Assembly: GCF_025061645.1 (NCBI RefSeq)
Contig: NZ_JANYMP010000015.1
Coordinates: forward strand, 124,001-188,000
Direction of reading: 5' to 3'
Source of the DNA: Umezawaea endophytica
GTDB lineage: Bacteria > Actinomycetota > Actinomycetes > Mycobacteriales > Pseudonocardiaceae
DNA length: 64,000 bases
The first letter of the stretch is position 1. Each line of letters begins with the position of its first letter. Under the pieces are notes generated by a model that did no database searches, had not been told where the DNA came from, and saw nothing but the letters and a program-made list of their open reading frames with translations. Of this stretch, positions 7,998-17,417 are shown one piece after another. The position numbers and the translations under genes were made by a program.

Positions 7998-8828
7998 GTG
8001 TCGATTTCCACCGCGGGTGTACTCGCGCGCCCGGATGAGGGAACAGCGGCGGCGCGCGCCACCCCGAAATCACGAAAACGCCGACTACCGGACCTCCGCC
8101 GCTGGATCAGCCCGATCGCGCTGGTCGTCCTATGGCAGGTCGCCAGCGCGAGCGGGGTCCTGCCGCCCGACAAGCTCGCGTCCCCGGTGACCGTGTTCGG
8201 CTCCGCGGTCGAACTGGTGGCGGACGGTCAGCTCGGAAGCGCTTTCCTCGTGTCGATGGGCCGGGTGCTGGGCGGGTTCGCCATCGGCGCGTCCGTCGGC
8301 GTGGTGCTGGGGCTCCTGTCCGGCCTGTCCCGCTGGGGCGAGCGGATCTTCGACCCGCCGGTGCAGATGCTCCGCACGCTGCCCCACCTCGGGCTGATCC
8401 CGCTGTTCATCCTGTGGTTCGGCATCGGCGAGCAGCCGAAGCTGGCGCTGGTCGCGGCCGGTGTCGCGTTCCCGCTCTACCTCAACCTGCACGCGGGCAT
8501 CCGGCAGACGGACCCCGGCCTGCTGGAGGCGAGCCGGGTGCTCGGCTTCACCGGCGTCGAGCGCGTGCTGCACGTCGTGCTGCCGTCCGCGCTGCCGCAA
8601 ACCCTGGTGGGACTGAGGATCTCGCTCGGCGCGGCCTGGCTGTCGCTGATCGTCGCGGAGCAGGTCAACGCGGACGCGGGCATCGGCTACCTGATCAACA
8701 ACGCGCGGGAGTTCCTGCGCACCGACGTGGTCGTGGTCGGCCTGCTCGTCTACGCGCTGCTCGGACTGGCGACCGACGCGCTGGTGCGGGCACTGGAGAA
8801 GAGGATCCTCCGATGGCAAGCGCGGTGA
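7998..8828 (+). CDS. ssuC: Aliphatic sulfonate ABC transporter permease
   Basis: This 276-residue inner-membrane permease has about six transmembrane helices and the cytoplasmic EAA loop (GLLEASRVLGF and following, about residues 174-199) that docks on the ATPase. It belongs to the SsuC/TauC/NrtB permease family. The GTG start is preceded by GGGAGAA at 5 nt. It is the first structural gene of an ssuCBAD operon, and its end overlaps ssuB by 16 bp. With SsuA and SsuB it would import alkanesulfonates as a sulfur source. Expression is probably controlled by the upstream leader peptide and attenuator. The presence of ssuD separates it from taurine or nitrate versions. Confidence 0.9.
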   Translation: MSISTAGVLARPDEGTAAARATPKSRKRRLPDLRRWISPIALVVLWQVASASGVLPPDKLASPVTVFGSAVELVADGQLGSAFLVSMGRVLGGFAIGASVGVVLGLLSGLSRWGERIFDPPVQMLRTLPHLGLIPLFILWFGIGEQPKLALVAAGVAFPLYLNLHAGIRQTDPGLLEASRVLGFTGVERVLHVVLPSALPQTLVGLRISLGAAWLSLIVAEQVNADAGIGYLINNAREFLRTDVVVVGLLVYALLGLATDALVRALEKRILRWQAR

Positions 8829-9514
8829 GCGTTCGGGGCCTGGTCAAGGAGTTCGGCGAACGCCGGGTGCTGGACCGGGTCGACCTGGACATCGCGCCGG
8901 GCGAGTTCGTGGCGCTGCTGGGCCGGAGCGGGTCGGGGAAGTCGACGCTGCTGCGCATCCTCGCCGGGCTGGACACCGACGTCGACGGCGCGTTCGAGGT
9001 GCCCGGCACGATCTCGGTGGCGTTCCAGCAGCCCAGGCTGCTGCCGTGGCGACGGGTGTGGCGCAACGTCTCCCTCGGGCTGAGGGGTGTCGACGGCCGC
9101 GCGGTGGCCGAGAAGGCGTTGGCCGAGGTCCGCCTGACCGACCACGTCGACGCGTGGCCGTTGACGCTGTCCGGTGGCGAGGCGCAGCGGGTGTCGCTGG
9201 CCCGCGCGCTGGTCCGCGAACCGGACGTGCTGCTGCTGGACGAGCCGTTCGGCGCGCTGGACGCCCTGACCAGGCTCGCGATGCACCACCTGGTCGACCA
9301 GTTGTGGCGCGAGCACCGGCCCGCCGTGCTGCTCGTGACGCACGACGTTGACGAGGCGCTGCTGCTGGCCGACCGGATCCTCGTGCTCGACGAAGGCCGG
9401 ATCGTGGCCGAGCACCACGTCGGCCTGGCCAGGCCGCGCCGACGCGCGTCCTTCACGGACCTCCGGACCAGCGTGCTGGCCGATTTGGGAGTCGATGATG
9501 TCGAAGCCGCTTAG
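8813..9514 (+). CDS. ssuB: Aliphatic sulfonate ABC transporter ATPase
   Basis: This 233-residue cytoplasmic ATPase drives the sulfonate importer. The Walker A motif GRSGSGKST spans residues 37-45. The Q-loop lies in FQQPRLLPW, a sequence typical of SsuB/TauB proteins. The signature LSGGEAQ is at 119-125, Walker B LLLDEP at about 140-145, and the switch His at 177. Its ATG lies inside the end of ssuC, and ssuA begins 17 bp before its stop, so the operon is tightly coupled. The length is slightly below 250 residues but all motifs are complete. Confidence 0.92.
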   Translation: MASAVSVRGLVKEFGERRVLDRVDLDIAPGEFVALLGRSGSGKSTLLRILAGLDTDVDGAFEVPGTISVAFQQPRLLPWRRVWRNVSLGLRGVDGRAVAEKALAEVRLTDHVDAWPLTLSGGEAQRVSLARALVREPDVLLLDEPFGALDALTRLAMHHLVDQLWREHRPAVLLVTHDVDEALLLADRILVLDEGRIVAEHHVGLARPRRRASFTDLRTSVLADLGVDDVEAA

Positions 9515-10514
9515 GACCCTGCTGACCGGTGCGCTCGCCGCGGTGCTGCTGGCGGCCTGCGGGACGCCCGCCACCACGTCGAGCACCGTGCCCGCCGCCG
9601 TCAGCCCCGAGGAACTGGCGAAGGTCGTGCTGAAGGTCGGCGACCAGAAGGGCGGCGCCAAGTCGCTGCTCACGGCCGCGAACCTGCTCGCCGACGCGCC
9701 GTACAAGATCGAGTGGGCCACGTTCACCTCCGGGCCGCCCCTGCTGGAGGCCGCGTCCGCCGCGGCGATCGACATCGGCGCGGTCGGCAACACACCGCCG
9801 ATCTTCGCCGCCGCCGCGAACGCGAAGATCGCCGCGGTGTCGGTGATCAAGGGCGACGTGAGCAGCGACGCGTTCCTGGTGCCCGGCGATTCGCCGGTCA
9901 AGGACGTCAAGGAGCTCAAGGGCAAGAACGTCGCGGTCGCCAAGGGCAGCTCCGCGCACGGCCAGGTGCTGCTGACGCTGCGCAAGGCCGGTCTGACCAC
10001 GAAGGACGTGAACCTGAACTTCCTGCAACCGTCGGACGCCTACGCCGCGTTCACGCAGAAGCGGGTCGACGCCTGGGCCGTGTGGGACCCCTACACCGCG
10101 CAGGCGCAGCAGGAGGCGGGCGCTCGGGTGATCGCCGACGGCACCGGCACGGCGAACGGCTACGGGTTCCAGGTCGCGGGCACGGCGGCGCTCGCCGACG
10201 CGGGCAAGAACGCGGCGATCAAGGACTACGTGGTCCGCTACGCGAAGGCCAGGGTGTGGGCCGACACCCACCGCGAGGAGTGGGCGACCGCGTGGGCAGC
10301 GGAGACCGGGCTCAAGATCGAGGTCGCGCGCGCCGACGTCGACCGCGCGGGCGACCTGCCCGTCGCGCTGGACGACGCGGTCGTGCAGTCCGAGCAGGAC
10401 CTGGCGGACGCGTTCACCGAGGACAAGACACTTCCCGGCAAGGTCGACTTCGCGAAGTTCGTCGACCGCCGGTTCGAAGCCGAACTGAAAGCCGCCAGCG
10501 GAGGCAACTCATGA
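9498..10514 (+). CDS. ssuA: Sulfonate-binding lipoprotein
   Basis: This 338-residue extracytoplasmic binding protein is exported as a lipoprotein: the signal sequence ends in LAAC with the lipidated Cys at position 21. The mature part resembles SsuA/NrtA-type receptors (SAAAIDIGAVGNTPPIFAAAANAKI, KGKNVAVAKGSSAHG, AWAVWDPYTAQAQ), which capture sulfonates and hand them to SsuC. I start at the second of two adjacent ATG codons because GGGAG then has a 6-nt spacing. Its stop overlaps ssuD as ATGA. The specific ligand is uncertain, but the ssuD partner supports alkanesulfonates. Confidence 0.9.
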   Translation: MSKPLRTLLTGALAAVLLAACGTPATTSSTVPAAVSPEELAKVVLKVGDQKGGAKSLLTAANLLADAPYKIEWATFTSGPPLLEAASAAAIDIGAVGNTPPIFAAAANAKIAAVSVIKGDVSSDAFLVPGDSPVKDVKELKGKNVAVAKGSSAHGQVLLTLRKAGLTTKDVNLNFLQPSDAYAAFTQKRVDAWAVWDPYTAQAQQEAGARVIADGTGTANGYGFQVAGTAALADAGKNAAIKDYVVRYAKARVWADTHREEWATAWAAETGLKIEVARADVDRAGDLPVALDDAVVQSEQDLADAFTEDKTLPGKVDFAKFVDRRFEAELKAASGGNS

Positions 10515-11641
10515 GCGTGACCCTGCACTGGTTCCTGCCGACGTCGGGTGACGGCCGCACGATCGTCGAGCGGTTCCACGCGAACCGCACCCAGGGCGCG
10601 CCCGCGCAGCGGGAGGCCGACATCGACTACCTGGCGCAGATCGCCCGCGCCGCCGAGGCGAACGGCTTCGTCGGGGTGCTCACACCGACCGGGACGTGGT
10701 GCGAGGACGCGTGGCTGACGACCGCCGCGCTCATCGCCGAGACGAAGACCCTCAAGTTCCTGGTGGCGTTCCGGCCCGGCGTCATCTCGCCGACGCTGGC
10801 CGCGCAGATGGCGTCGACCTACCAGCGGATCTCCAGGGGACGGCTGCTGCTCAACGTCGTGACCGGCGGTGACGCGGTCGAGCAGCAGCGGTTCGGCGAC
10901 TGGCACGACCACGACCAGCGCTACGCGCGCACCGACGAGTTCCTGCACGTGGTGCGCAACGCGTGGACCGGGCAGCCGTTCGACTTCTCCGGCGAGCACT
11001 ACCGGGTGGCGGGCGCGACCGTGCTGGCGGCGCCGAACCCGACGCCGGAGATCTACTTCGGCGGCTCGTCCGACGCCGCCCTGCCGGTCGCGGCGCGGCA
11101 CGCCGACGTGTACCTGACCTGGGGTGAACCGCCCGCGGCGGTGGCGGAGAAGATCGGCCGCGTCCGGGCGCTCGCCGAGGCGCGGGGTCGGAAGGTCCGG
11201 TTCGGCGTCCGGCTGCACACGATCAGCCGCGACACGTCCGCCGAGGCGTGGCTGGAAGCGGCGAAGCTGCTGGACGCGCTGGACCCGGAGCAGGTGCGGA
11301 AGGCCCAGTCGCAACTGGGCGCGAGCCAGTCCGTCGGCCAGCAGCGGATGGTCGCGCTGCACGGCGGCGACCTCGGCGCGGGCGTGCGCGGCCTTGAGGT
11401 CCACCCCGGTCTGTGGGCGGGCATCGGGCTCGTGCGCGGCGGTGCGGGCACGGCGCTGGTCGGCAGCCACAGCGAGGTCGCCGACCTGATCGAGGAGTAC
11501 CACTCGGTCGGGGTCGAGGAGTTCGTGCTGTCGGGCTACCCGCACCTGGAGGAGGCGTACTGGTTCGGGGAAGGCGTCCGGCCGGAGTTGGCCGCCCGCG
11601 GTCTCCTGGCAGGGCAGGAGGAGATGGTCGCCGCCGGATGA
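10511..11641 (+). CDS. ssuD: FMNH2-dependent alkanesulfonate monooxygenase
   Basis: SsuD cleaves the carbon-sulfur bond of alkanesulfonates with reduced flavin and oxygen, releasing sulfite and an aldehyde. The 376 residues fit the bacterial luciferase-like family. Visible SsuD features are WFLPTSGDGR near the N-terminus, GVLTPTGTWCEDAW with a Cys in the usual position, LLNVVTGGDAVEQQRFGDWHDHDQRYART, and PEIYFGGSSDAA. It needs reduced FMN from a reductase (SsuE), and no ssuE is present in this operon, so the flavin must come from elsewhere. It is the last gene of the operon. A GC-rich hairpin follows. Confidence 0.95.
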   Translation: MSVTLHWFLPTSGDGRTIVERFHANRTQGAPAQREADIDYLAQIARAAEANGFVGVLTPTGTWCEDAWLTTAALIAETKTLKFLVAFRPGVISPTLAAQMASTYQRISRGRLLLNVVTGGDAVEQQRFGDWHDHDQRYARTDEFLHVVRNAWTGQPFDFSGEHYRVAGATVLAAPNPTPEIYFGGSSDAALPVAARHADVYLTWGEPPAAVAEKIGRVRALAEARGRKVRFGVRLHTISRDTSAEAWLEAAKLLDALDPEQVRKAQSQLGASQSVGQQRMVALHGGDLGAGVRGLEVHPGLWAGIGLVRGGAGTALVGSHSEVADLIEEYHSVGVEEFVLSGYPHLEEAYWFGEGVRPELAARGLLAGQEEMVAAG

Positions 11642-11647
11642 GGGAGC

Positions 11648-11681
11648 GGTGGCCTCCCCTGCCGCCGCGGGGGAGGCCACC
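11648..11681. terminator. Bidirectional terminator between ssuD and glpQ
   Basis: GGTGGCCTCCCC and GGGGAGGCCACC form a perfect 12-bp stem with a 10-nt loop between convergent genes. There is no T run, which is common for actinobacterial terminators. Confidence 0.65.
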
Positions 11682-11692
11682 GTGGCGTCAGC

Positions 11693-12820
11693 TCACCCCC
11701 GGACGGCCGAGCGCGCCTCCACGGCCGTGTCGGAGTTGTCGCTGAAGAGGCCGTCGATGCCCGTGGCGAAGAACTTCGCGTACTCGTCGAACGCGCGGCC
11801 GTACGCGGCCGGGTCGGTGGACGTGCGGTAGTCGGCGGGCAGGAACGTGTTCTCGTTGCGGAAGGTGAACGGGTGCACGAGGAGCTTCACCGCGTGCGCG
11901 TCCGCCACCAGTGTCGTCGGCGCGAGCAGGAAACCGTTGGCGTCCCTGGGGATGACCTTGTCCTTCGACGGGCCGATGCCGTCGGCGTAGGAGGCGATCT
12001 CCTTGAGCCCGGCGGGCTTCACCAGGTCGTCGTAGGTGCGCTTGTCACCGGCCTTGACGAAGTCGTACGGGGCGCCGGTTCCGTTGACGAGCTGCACGAT
12101 CGGGACGCGCAGCGACCGGTTCAGCGCCTTGAGGTTCGCCACCTCGAACGACTGCACGAACACCTTGGCGTCGCGCCGGTTCAGCCCGTTGCGGTTGAGC
12201 GCCTCCACCAGCTTCGGCTCCAGCGCGAGCCCGATGTCCTGGAAGTACGTGGGGTGCTTGGTCTCCGGGTAGATGCCGATGTCCCGCCGCAGCTCCTTGG
12301 ACAGCCTGCGCTGGAGGTCGATCACCTCCTGGAAGGTGGCGACCTCGTACCGGCTGTCGTAGAGGGTGTTGCGCGGCCGGGTCTGCGGGATGCGCTCCTC
12401 GGCGCGCAGCGTCTTCAGCTCCGCGAGGGTGAAGTCCTCGGTGAACCAGCCGGTCAGCGCCACGCCGTCGACGGTCTTGGTCGTCTTGCGCGCGGCGAAC
12501 TCCGGGTGGTCGGCGACGTCCGTCGTGCCGCCGATCTCGTTCTCGTGCCGGGTCACGAGCTTGCCGTCCTTGGTGGGGACCAGGTCCGGCTCGAAGTAGT
12601 CCGCGCCCATCCGCACGGCCAACTCGTAGGACGCCAGCGTGTGCTCGGGCCGGTAGCCCGACGCGCCGCGGTGCCCGATGACCAGCGGACCGCTGGGCCG
12701 CGACCACTGACCGGTGCGCTGGTCGGCTTCCTGCGGGGCGGCGGACGCGGTGGGCAGCACCGCGACCCCGACGAGTGCGAGGGCGGTGAGCACCGCCCCG
12801 GCCAAAACGGAACGCGCCAT
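11693..12820 (-). CDS. glpQ: Secreted glycerophosphodiester phosphodiesterase
   Basis: This 375-residue enzyme hydrolyses glycerophosphodiesters from phospholipid or teichoic-acid turnover to glycerol-3-phosphate and an alcohol. A signal peptide of about 28 residues ends PTASAA, so it acts outside the membrane. The GDPD core is intact: IGHRGASGYRPEHT with catalytic His50 and Arg51 and metal ligand Glu59, FEPDL with Glu77 and Asp79, and His92 in TRHENEI. Its size and the long insertions match secreted GlpQ rather than the small cytosolic UgpQ. I chose the ATG at 12820 because AGGAGG precedes it and the signal peptide starts there. It is convergent with ssuD and divergent from the TRAP genes. 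Confidence 0.92.
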   Translation of the reverse strand: MARSVLAGAVLTALALVGVAVLPTASAAPQEADQRTGQWSRPSGPLVIGHRGASGYRPEHTLASYELAVRMGADYFEPDLVPTKDGKLVTRHENEIGGTTDVADHPEFAARKTTKTVDGVALTGWFTEDFTLAELKTLRAEERIPQTRPRNTLYDSRYEVATFQEVIDLQRRLSKELRRDIGIYPETKHPTYFQDIGLALEPKLVEALNRNGLNRRDAKVFVQSFEVANLKALNRSLRVPIVQLVNGTGAPYDFVKAGDKRTYDDLVKPAGLKEIASYADGIGPSKDKVIPRDANGFLLAPTTLVADAHAVKLLVHPFTFRNENTFLPADYRTSTDPAAYGRAFDEYAKFFATGIDGLFSDNSDTAVEARSAVRG

Positions 12821-13016
12821 GGTCGTGGACCTCCTGGTGCCGGAACGGGACGGCCGGAGCCTCGTTGCCCACGGCGTCGTCCCGACCACGGTAGGAGGAA
12901 CCGGCGGCCACGTCGTGGTGAACAGCGGGCATCCCGACCCGCGCTTCGTCCGAGGGTGTTGCTGTGAGCACGGTCACGGGTACGGTCACCCAAGCTGATC
13001 GACATCGGGGGTGTCC

Positions 13017-15026
13017 ATGGCCGGTCCCGTCGAGCGCGTCAGCTCGTCCCCGGACGAGCGCCCCGACGTCGCCGAACTGGTTGCCGAGTACGACGAGGAA
13101 CGGCCGTCGCGCAGGCTCGGCGGGCGCTGGGAGCTGGGCGTGTGGATCGCCGCCCTGGTCGTGGCGCTGCTCGTGCTCAAGCAGGTGTTCGACCCGTTCA
13201 GCAAGGGCAACCAGTACTACCTGGTGGTGTTCCTCGGCCTGACGCTGCCGCTGGTGTTCCTGAGCTACCGGCCGTGGCGCTCGGCGCCGGACGACCCCGG
13301 CCCGCTGGACTGGGTGCTCGCGCTGGTCGCGCTGCTCGTCGGCCTCTACCCGGTGCTCGGCGGCTACGACGCGTTCCTGGACCGCCAGGGCCAGTTGTCG
13401 ACGCTGGACGTCGTCGCGGGCGCGGTGCTGTTGCTGCTCGTGCTGGAGGCGTGCAGGCGCACCACCGGGCTGGTGCTGCCCGCGGTCTGCCTGGCGTTCC
13501 TGGCGTACGCCTACTACGGCGGGTTCCTGCCGCAGAGCTGGGACGTCGCGCACGCGGGCATCGACTTCAGCCAGATCGTCAACGCGCTCTACAACGACGC
13601 CAGCGGCTTCTTCGGGACACCCCTGGACGTCGCCGCGACCTACATCGTGCTGTTCACCATCTACGGCGCCGTCCTGGACTCCTCCGGCGCGGGCAAGTTC
13701 TTCGTGGACATCAGCTTCGCCGCGTTCCGCAGGTCCCGCACCGCGCCCGGCCGCACCGCCGCGCTGTCCGGGTTCCTGCTCGGCACGGTCTCCGGCTCCG
13801 GCACCGCGACCACCGTCAGCCTCGGCGCCGTGACGTGGCCGATGCTGCGCAAGGCCGGGTACCCGCGGGAGAACGCGGGCGGGCTGCTGGCCGCGTCCGG
13901 CATCGGCGCGATCCTGTCGCCGCCCACGCTCGGCGCGGCGGCGTTCATCATCGCCGAGTACCTCCAGACGTCCTACCTGGACGTGCTGCTGTGGGCGATG
14001 GTGCCGACGCTGCTGTACTACCTCGGCATCGTGCTCGCCGTGGAGGCCGACGCCCGCCGGTTCGGCGCGAAACCGGTCGAGGTGGACTCGCCGAGCGCGT
14101 GGAAGCTGTTGCTGCGCGGCGGTTACCACTTCCTGTCGCTCGGCGTCATCGTGCTGTTCCTGGCGCTGGGCATCCCGCCGTTCGCCGCCGTCGTCTACGC
14201 CAGCGGCGTGGCCGCGCTGTTCGCGCTGATCACCCGCTGGCGGTCGCGCGAGGACGGCTGGCTGCTGGCGTGGGTGCGGTCGGTCGCGGACTCGCTGGCG
14301 ACCGGCGTGCGCGGCGCCCTGCCGGTGATCGCGGTGTGCGCGGCGGCCGGGATCATCACGTCCACCATCACCAAGACCGGCCTGGGCCAGGTCCTCGCGT
14401 CGGCGCTGGTCGACGCGGCCCGCTCGGTCTCGTCGAACCCGACCGTCGTCCTGGCGCTGACCGTCGTGTTCGCCGCCGTCGCCGTCGGCGTGCTCGGCCT
14501 CGCGGTGCCCGTGACGGCGTCGTTCATCATCTCGTGGGTCGTGATCGGGCCCGCGCTGGCCGACCTCGGCGTCGCGGCGCCGGAACGCGCGATGTTCATC
14601 TTCTACTACGCCGTGCTGTCCGAGGTGACACCGCCGACGGCGCTCGCCGCCGTGGCCGCCGCCGCGATCACCGGCGGCGCGGTGATGAAGACCATGTGGC
14701 AGACGTGGAAGTACACGCTGCCCGCGTTCCTCGTGCCGCTCGCGTTCGTGCTGACCGACAACGGCTCCGCACTGCTGCTCCAGGGCTCGTGGCTGGACGC
14801 GCTGTGGGTCACGGCCGTGTCGGCGCTCGGCGTGGCGGCGCTGGCCGTCGTCACCGGGGGCTGGCTCATCAGCCGGGCGGGCCTGCCGGAGCGGCTGCTC
14901 TGCGTGCCCGCCGCGCTGCTGCTGCTCTACCTCCAGCCGATCACCATCGCCGTCGGGACCGGGTTCCTGGCGGTGGCCGTGGTCGTCCACCTCGTGTTGC
15001 GGAAGGGCAGGACCCAGGATGCGTAG
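13017..15026 (+). CDS. TRAP transporter fused 4TM/12TM permease
   Basis: This 669-residue membrane protein fuses the small (4-helix) and large (12-helix) subunits of a TRAP transporter, as is normal for TAXI-type systems. The N-terminal 40 residues are soluble and acidic, followed by at least 15 hydrophobic helices. The GSGTATTVSLGAVTWPMLRK and SEVTPPTALAAVAAAA regions are typical of the DctM-like half, which binds sodium ions. TRAP systems use an ion gradient, not ATP, to import organic acids. The permease overlaps the TAXI receptor gene by 8 bp. GTG 13011 is an alternative start. The substrate is unknown. Confidence 0.9.
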   Translation: MAGPVERVSSSPDERPDVAELVAEYDEERPSRRLGGRWELGVWIAALVVALLVLKQVFDPFSKGNQYYLVVFLGLTLPLVFLSYRPWRSAPDDPGPLDWVLALVALLVGLYPVLGGYDAFLDRQGQLSTLDVVAGAVLLLLVLEACRRTTGLVLPAVCLAFLAYAYYGGFLPQSWDVAHAGIDFSQIVNALYNDASGFFGTPLDVAATYIVLFTIYGAVLDSSGAGKFFVDISFAAFRRSRTAPGRTAALSGFLLGTVSGSGTATTVSLGAVTWPMLRKAGYPRENAGGLLAASGIGAILSPPTLGAAAFIIAEYLQTSYLDVLLWAMVPTLLYYLGIVLAVEADARRFGAKPVEVDSPSAWKLLLRGGYHFLSLGVIVLFLALGIPPFAAVVYASGVAALFALITRWRSREDGWLLAWVRSVADSLATGVRGALPVIAVCAAAGIITSTITKTGLGQVLASALVDAARSVSSNPTVVLALTVVFAAVAVGVLGLAVPVTASFIISWVVIGPALADLGVAAPERAMFIFYYAVLSEVTPPTALAAVAAAAITGGAVMKTMWQTWKYTLPAFLVPLAFVLTDNGSALLLQGSWLDALWVTAVSALGVAALAVVTGGWLISRAGLPERLLCVPAALLLLYLQPITIAVGTGFLAVAVVVHLVLRKGRTQDA

Positions 15027-16005
15027 CTGGATGCTCAAGGTCACCGCGGGAGCGCTCGCGGTCGGACTGGTCGCCACGGGCTGCGGCGGCAAGCGGGAAG
15101 CCGCTTCCGGCCCCTCCTCCGCCGGGTCGTGCGAGGCGGCCGAGGGCCGCGTCACCATCGCGACCGGCAACGCGGGCGGCGTGTACTTCGTCGTCGGCGG
15201 CGGCCTGGCGCAGGTGATCAGCGCCAACACCAAGCTCAAGGCCACCGCCGCCGAGACCGGCGCGTCCGTGCAGAACATCCAGCAGCTCGTCGCGGGCGAC
15301 TACGACATCGCGTTCTCGCTGGCCGACACCGCCGCGGACGCCGTGAACGGCAAGGACGCGTTCGACGGCAAACCGCAGAAGGTCAAGGCGCTGACCCGGC
15401 TGTACTCGAACTACACGCAGGTGCTGGTGCGGACGGACAGCGGGATCAACAGCATCGCCGACATGCGCGGCAAGCGGATCTCCACCGGGTCCCCCAAGTC
15501 CGGCACCGAGGTCATCGCCAACCGGCTGCTCGCCGCGGCCGGGCTCGACCCCGCCGCCGACGTCCAGGCGCAGCGGCTCGACCTGACCAAGACCGCCGAC
15601 GGCATGAAGGACGGCAGCGTCGACGGCCTCGTCTGGTCCGGCGGCCTGCCCACCGCGCAGATGACCGACATCACCACCTCGTTGAAGGACAAGGTGAAGC
15701 TGATCGACATCAGCGGCCAGCTCGACGCGCTGAAGAAGATCAACCCCGTGTACGACGTCGCCCCGATCCCCGCCGCCACCTACGGCATGGCCGCCGACGT
15801 GAAGACCATCGTCGTGCCCAACGTCCTCCTCGTCCGCGACGACTTCCCGGACGCCGACGCGTGCGCCGTCACCAAACTCGTCTACGACAAGAAGGCCGAC
15901 CTGGAGAAGGTCCACCCGGCCGCCAAGGGCATCCTGCGCGAGAAGGCCGCCGACACCGCTCCCGTGCCCCTGCACCCCGGCTCGGAGCAGGCACTGAAGG
16001 GTTAG
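15019..16005 (+). CDS. TAXI-family TRAP solute-binding lipoprotein
   Basis: This 328-residue receptor carries a lipoprotein signal (LVATGC, Cys22), so it is anchored outside the membrane. The mature protein has the TAXI-family opening [20 protein letters not shown], then the conserved [20 protein letters not shown] and [13 protein letters not shown] segments. It would deliver a substrate to the fused permease encoded just upstream, with which it overlaps. TAXI receptors have been linked to glutamate, 2-oxoglutarate or other dicarboxylates, but the sequence does not decide this. The next gene, purD, starts 28 bp later with its own -10-like hexamer. Confidence 0.92.
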   Translation: MRSWMLKVTAGALAVGLVATGCGGKREAASGPSSAGSCEAAEGRVTIATGNAGGVYFVVGGGLAQVISANTKLKATAAETGASVQNIQQLVAGDYDIAFSLADTAADAVNGKDAFDGKPQKVKALTRLYSNYTQVLVRTDSGINSIADMRGKRISTGSPKSGTEVIANRLLAAAGLDPAADVQAQRLDLTKTADGMKDGSVDGLVWSGGLPTAQMTDITTSLKDKVKLIDISGQLDALKKINPVYDVAPIPAATYGMAADVKTIVVPNVLLVRDDFPDADACAVTKLVYDKKADLEKVHPAAKGILREKAADTAPVPLHPGSEQALKG

Positions 16006-16019
16006 CCCGGATAGTCAAC

Positions 16020-16025
16020 TACGCT
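16020..16025 (+). promoter_or_regulatory. Leaderless-type -10 hexamer of purD
   Basis: TACGCT ends 8 nt before the GTG start of purD. No Shine-Dalgarno sequence is present, so transcription probably starts at or next to the start codon. No clear -35 is seen. Confidence 0.5.
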
Positions 16026-16033
16026 GCTCCATC

Positions 16034-17290
16034 GTGCGTGTCCTGGTCATCGGGTCTGGCGCCCGTGAACATGCCCTTGTCCTCGCTCTGGCGAAGGACC
16101 CCGAGGTGATCGCGCTTGCCTGCGCACCGGCGAATGCCGGGATAGCGGGGCTGGCCGAGGTCTACGGGGTCGACGTCGGCGACGCCGGGGCTGTCGCCGC
16201 CCTGGCCAAGGAGTGGAACGCCGACCTCGTCGTGGTCGGCCCCGAACAGCCCCTCGTGGCGGGCGCGGCCGACGCCGTGCGCGCCGCGGGCATCCCGTGC
16301 TTCGGCCCGTCGAAGGACGCGGCCCGAATCGAGGGCTCCAAGGCGTTCGCGAAGGACGTGATGAACGCCGCGGGCGTGCCCACGGCCACCAGCGAGATCG
16401 TCGACACGTCCGCCCGCCTCGACTCCGCGCTGAACCGGTTCGGCCCGCGCTGGGTCGTCAAGGACGACGGCCTCGCCGCGGGCAAGGGCGTCGTCGTCAC
16501 CAGCGACCGGGCCGTCGCCCGCGCCCACGCCATGACCCTGCTCGAAGGCGGCCACCCCGTCCTCCTGGAATCGTTCCTGGACGGCCCCGAGGTCTCCCTG
16601 TTCTGCCTCACCGACGGCACCACCGTCGTCCCGCTGCTGCCCGCGCAGGACTTCAAGCGCGTCGGCGACGGCGACGCGGGCCCCAACACCGGCGGCATGG
16701 GCGCCTACTCGCCCCTCCCGTGGGCGGGCCCCGACCTCGTCGACACCATCGTGTCCACCTGCGTCCAGCCCGTCGTCGACGAACTCCGCGCCCGCGGCAA
16801 CCCGTTCACCGGCCTCCTCTACGCGGGCCTCGCCATGACCACCACTGGCCCCCAGGTCATCGAGTTCAACTGCCGCTTCGGCGACCCGGAGACCCAGTCG
16901 GTCGTCTCCCTCCTCCGCACCCCCCTCGCCGCCCTCTTCCTGGCCGCCGCCAACGGCACCCTGTCCACCCACCCCGCCCTTGAGTGGTCGGACGGCTACG
17001 CCGTCACCGTCGTCATCGCCGCCGAGGGCTACCCCGGCCGCCCCCGCACCGGCGACGTCATCGGCGGCGCCGAAGCCGAAGGCGTCCTCCACGCGGGCAC
17101 CCGCCGCCGCGAAGACGGCGCCGTCGTCTCCACCGGCGGCCGAGTCCTCTCCGTGGTCGGCACCGGAGCCTCACTCGCGGACGCCCGCACCGACGCGTAC
17201 ACCCGCGTCGCGGGCGTCCACCTCACCGGCTCCCACCACCGCACCGACATCGCCCTGAAGGCGGCGAACGGCGAGATCGAAACGCCGTAA
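16034..17290 (+). CDS. purD: Phosphoribosylamine-glycine ligase (GAR synthetase)
   Basis: PurD catalyses the second step of de novo purine synthesis: phosphoribosylamine, glycine and ATP give GAR. The 418-residue ATP-grasp enzyme begins [19 protein letters not shown] and contains [32 protein letters not shown] and [13 protein letters not shown]. The signature [11 protein letters not shown] carries metal-binding residues. All expected blocks are present. The GTG start lacks a Shine-Dalgarno sequence and lies just behind TACGCT, consistent with a leaderless mRNA. Codons in the 3' half end almost only in C, which makes the coding strand conspicuously C-rich compared with the neighbouring genes. 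Confidence 0.98.
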   Translation: MRVLVIGSGAREHALVLALAKDPEVIALACAPANAGIAGLAEVYGVDVGDAGAVAALAKEWNADLVVVGPEQPLVAGAADAVRAAGIPCFGPSKDAARIEGSKAFAKDVMNAAGVPTATSEIVDTSARLDSALNRFGPRWVVKDDGLAAGKGVVVTSDRAVARAHAMTLLEGGHPVLLESFLDGPEVSLFCLTDGTTVVPLLPAQDFKRVGDGDAGPNTGGMGAYSPLPWAGPDLVDTIVSTCVQPVVDELRARGNPFTGLLYAGLAMTTTGPQVIEFNCRFGDPETQSVVSLLRTPLAALFLAAANGTLSTHPALEWSDGYAVTVVIAAEGYPGRPRTGDVIGGAEAEGVLHAGTRRREDGAVVSTGGRVLSVVGTGASLADARTDAYTRVAGVHLTGSHHRTDIALKAANGEIETP

Positions 17291-17365
17291 CCCCACCCGT
17301 CGCCCCGTGGAACCGGCGGAGGCCGGAGTTCGTCCAACCACAGGTGCGTCTCACGCCGGCGTTGG

Positions 17366-17371
17366 TAGCCT
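17366..17371 (+). promoter_or_regulatory. -10-like hexamer upstream of type VII locus A
   Basis: TAGCCT lies 46 nt before the first gene of locus A and would give a leader of about 40 nt containing GGGGGTAGG as ribosome binding site. This is the only promoter-like element between purD and the locus. Confidence 0.4.
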
Positions 17372-17417
17372 GCGAAAAGAGACCGGACCGTCACCGACCG
17401 TACGGGGGTAGGACGAC

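Noticed and set aside
12045..15278. A 1077-codon open frame on the - strand
   Set aside because: It lies antisense to the TRAP permease and receptor, whose motifs are intact on the + strand, and overlaps glpQ in another frame. The product has no domain.
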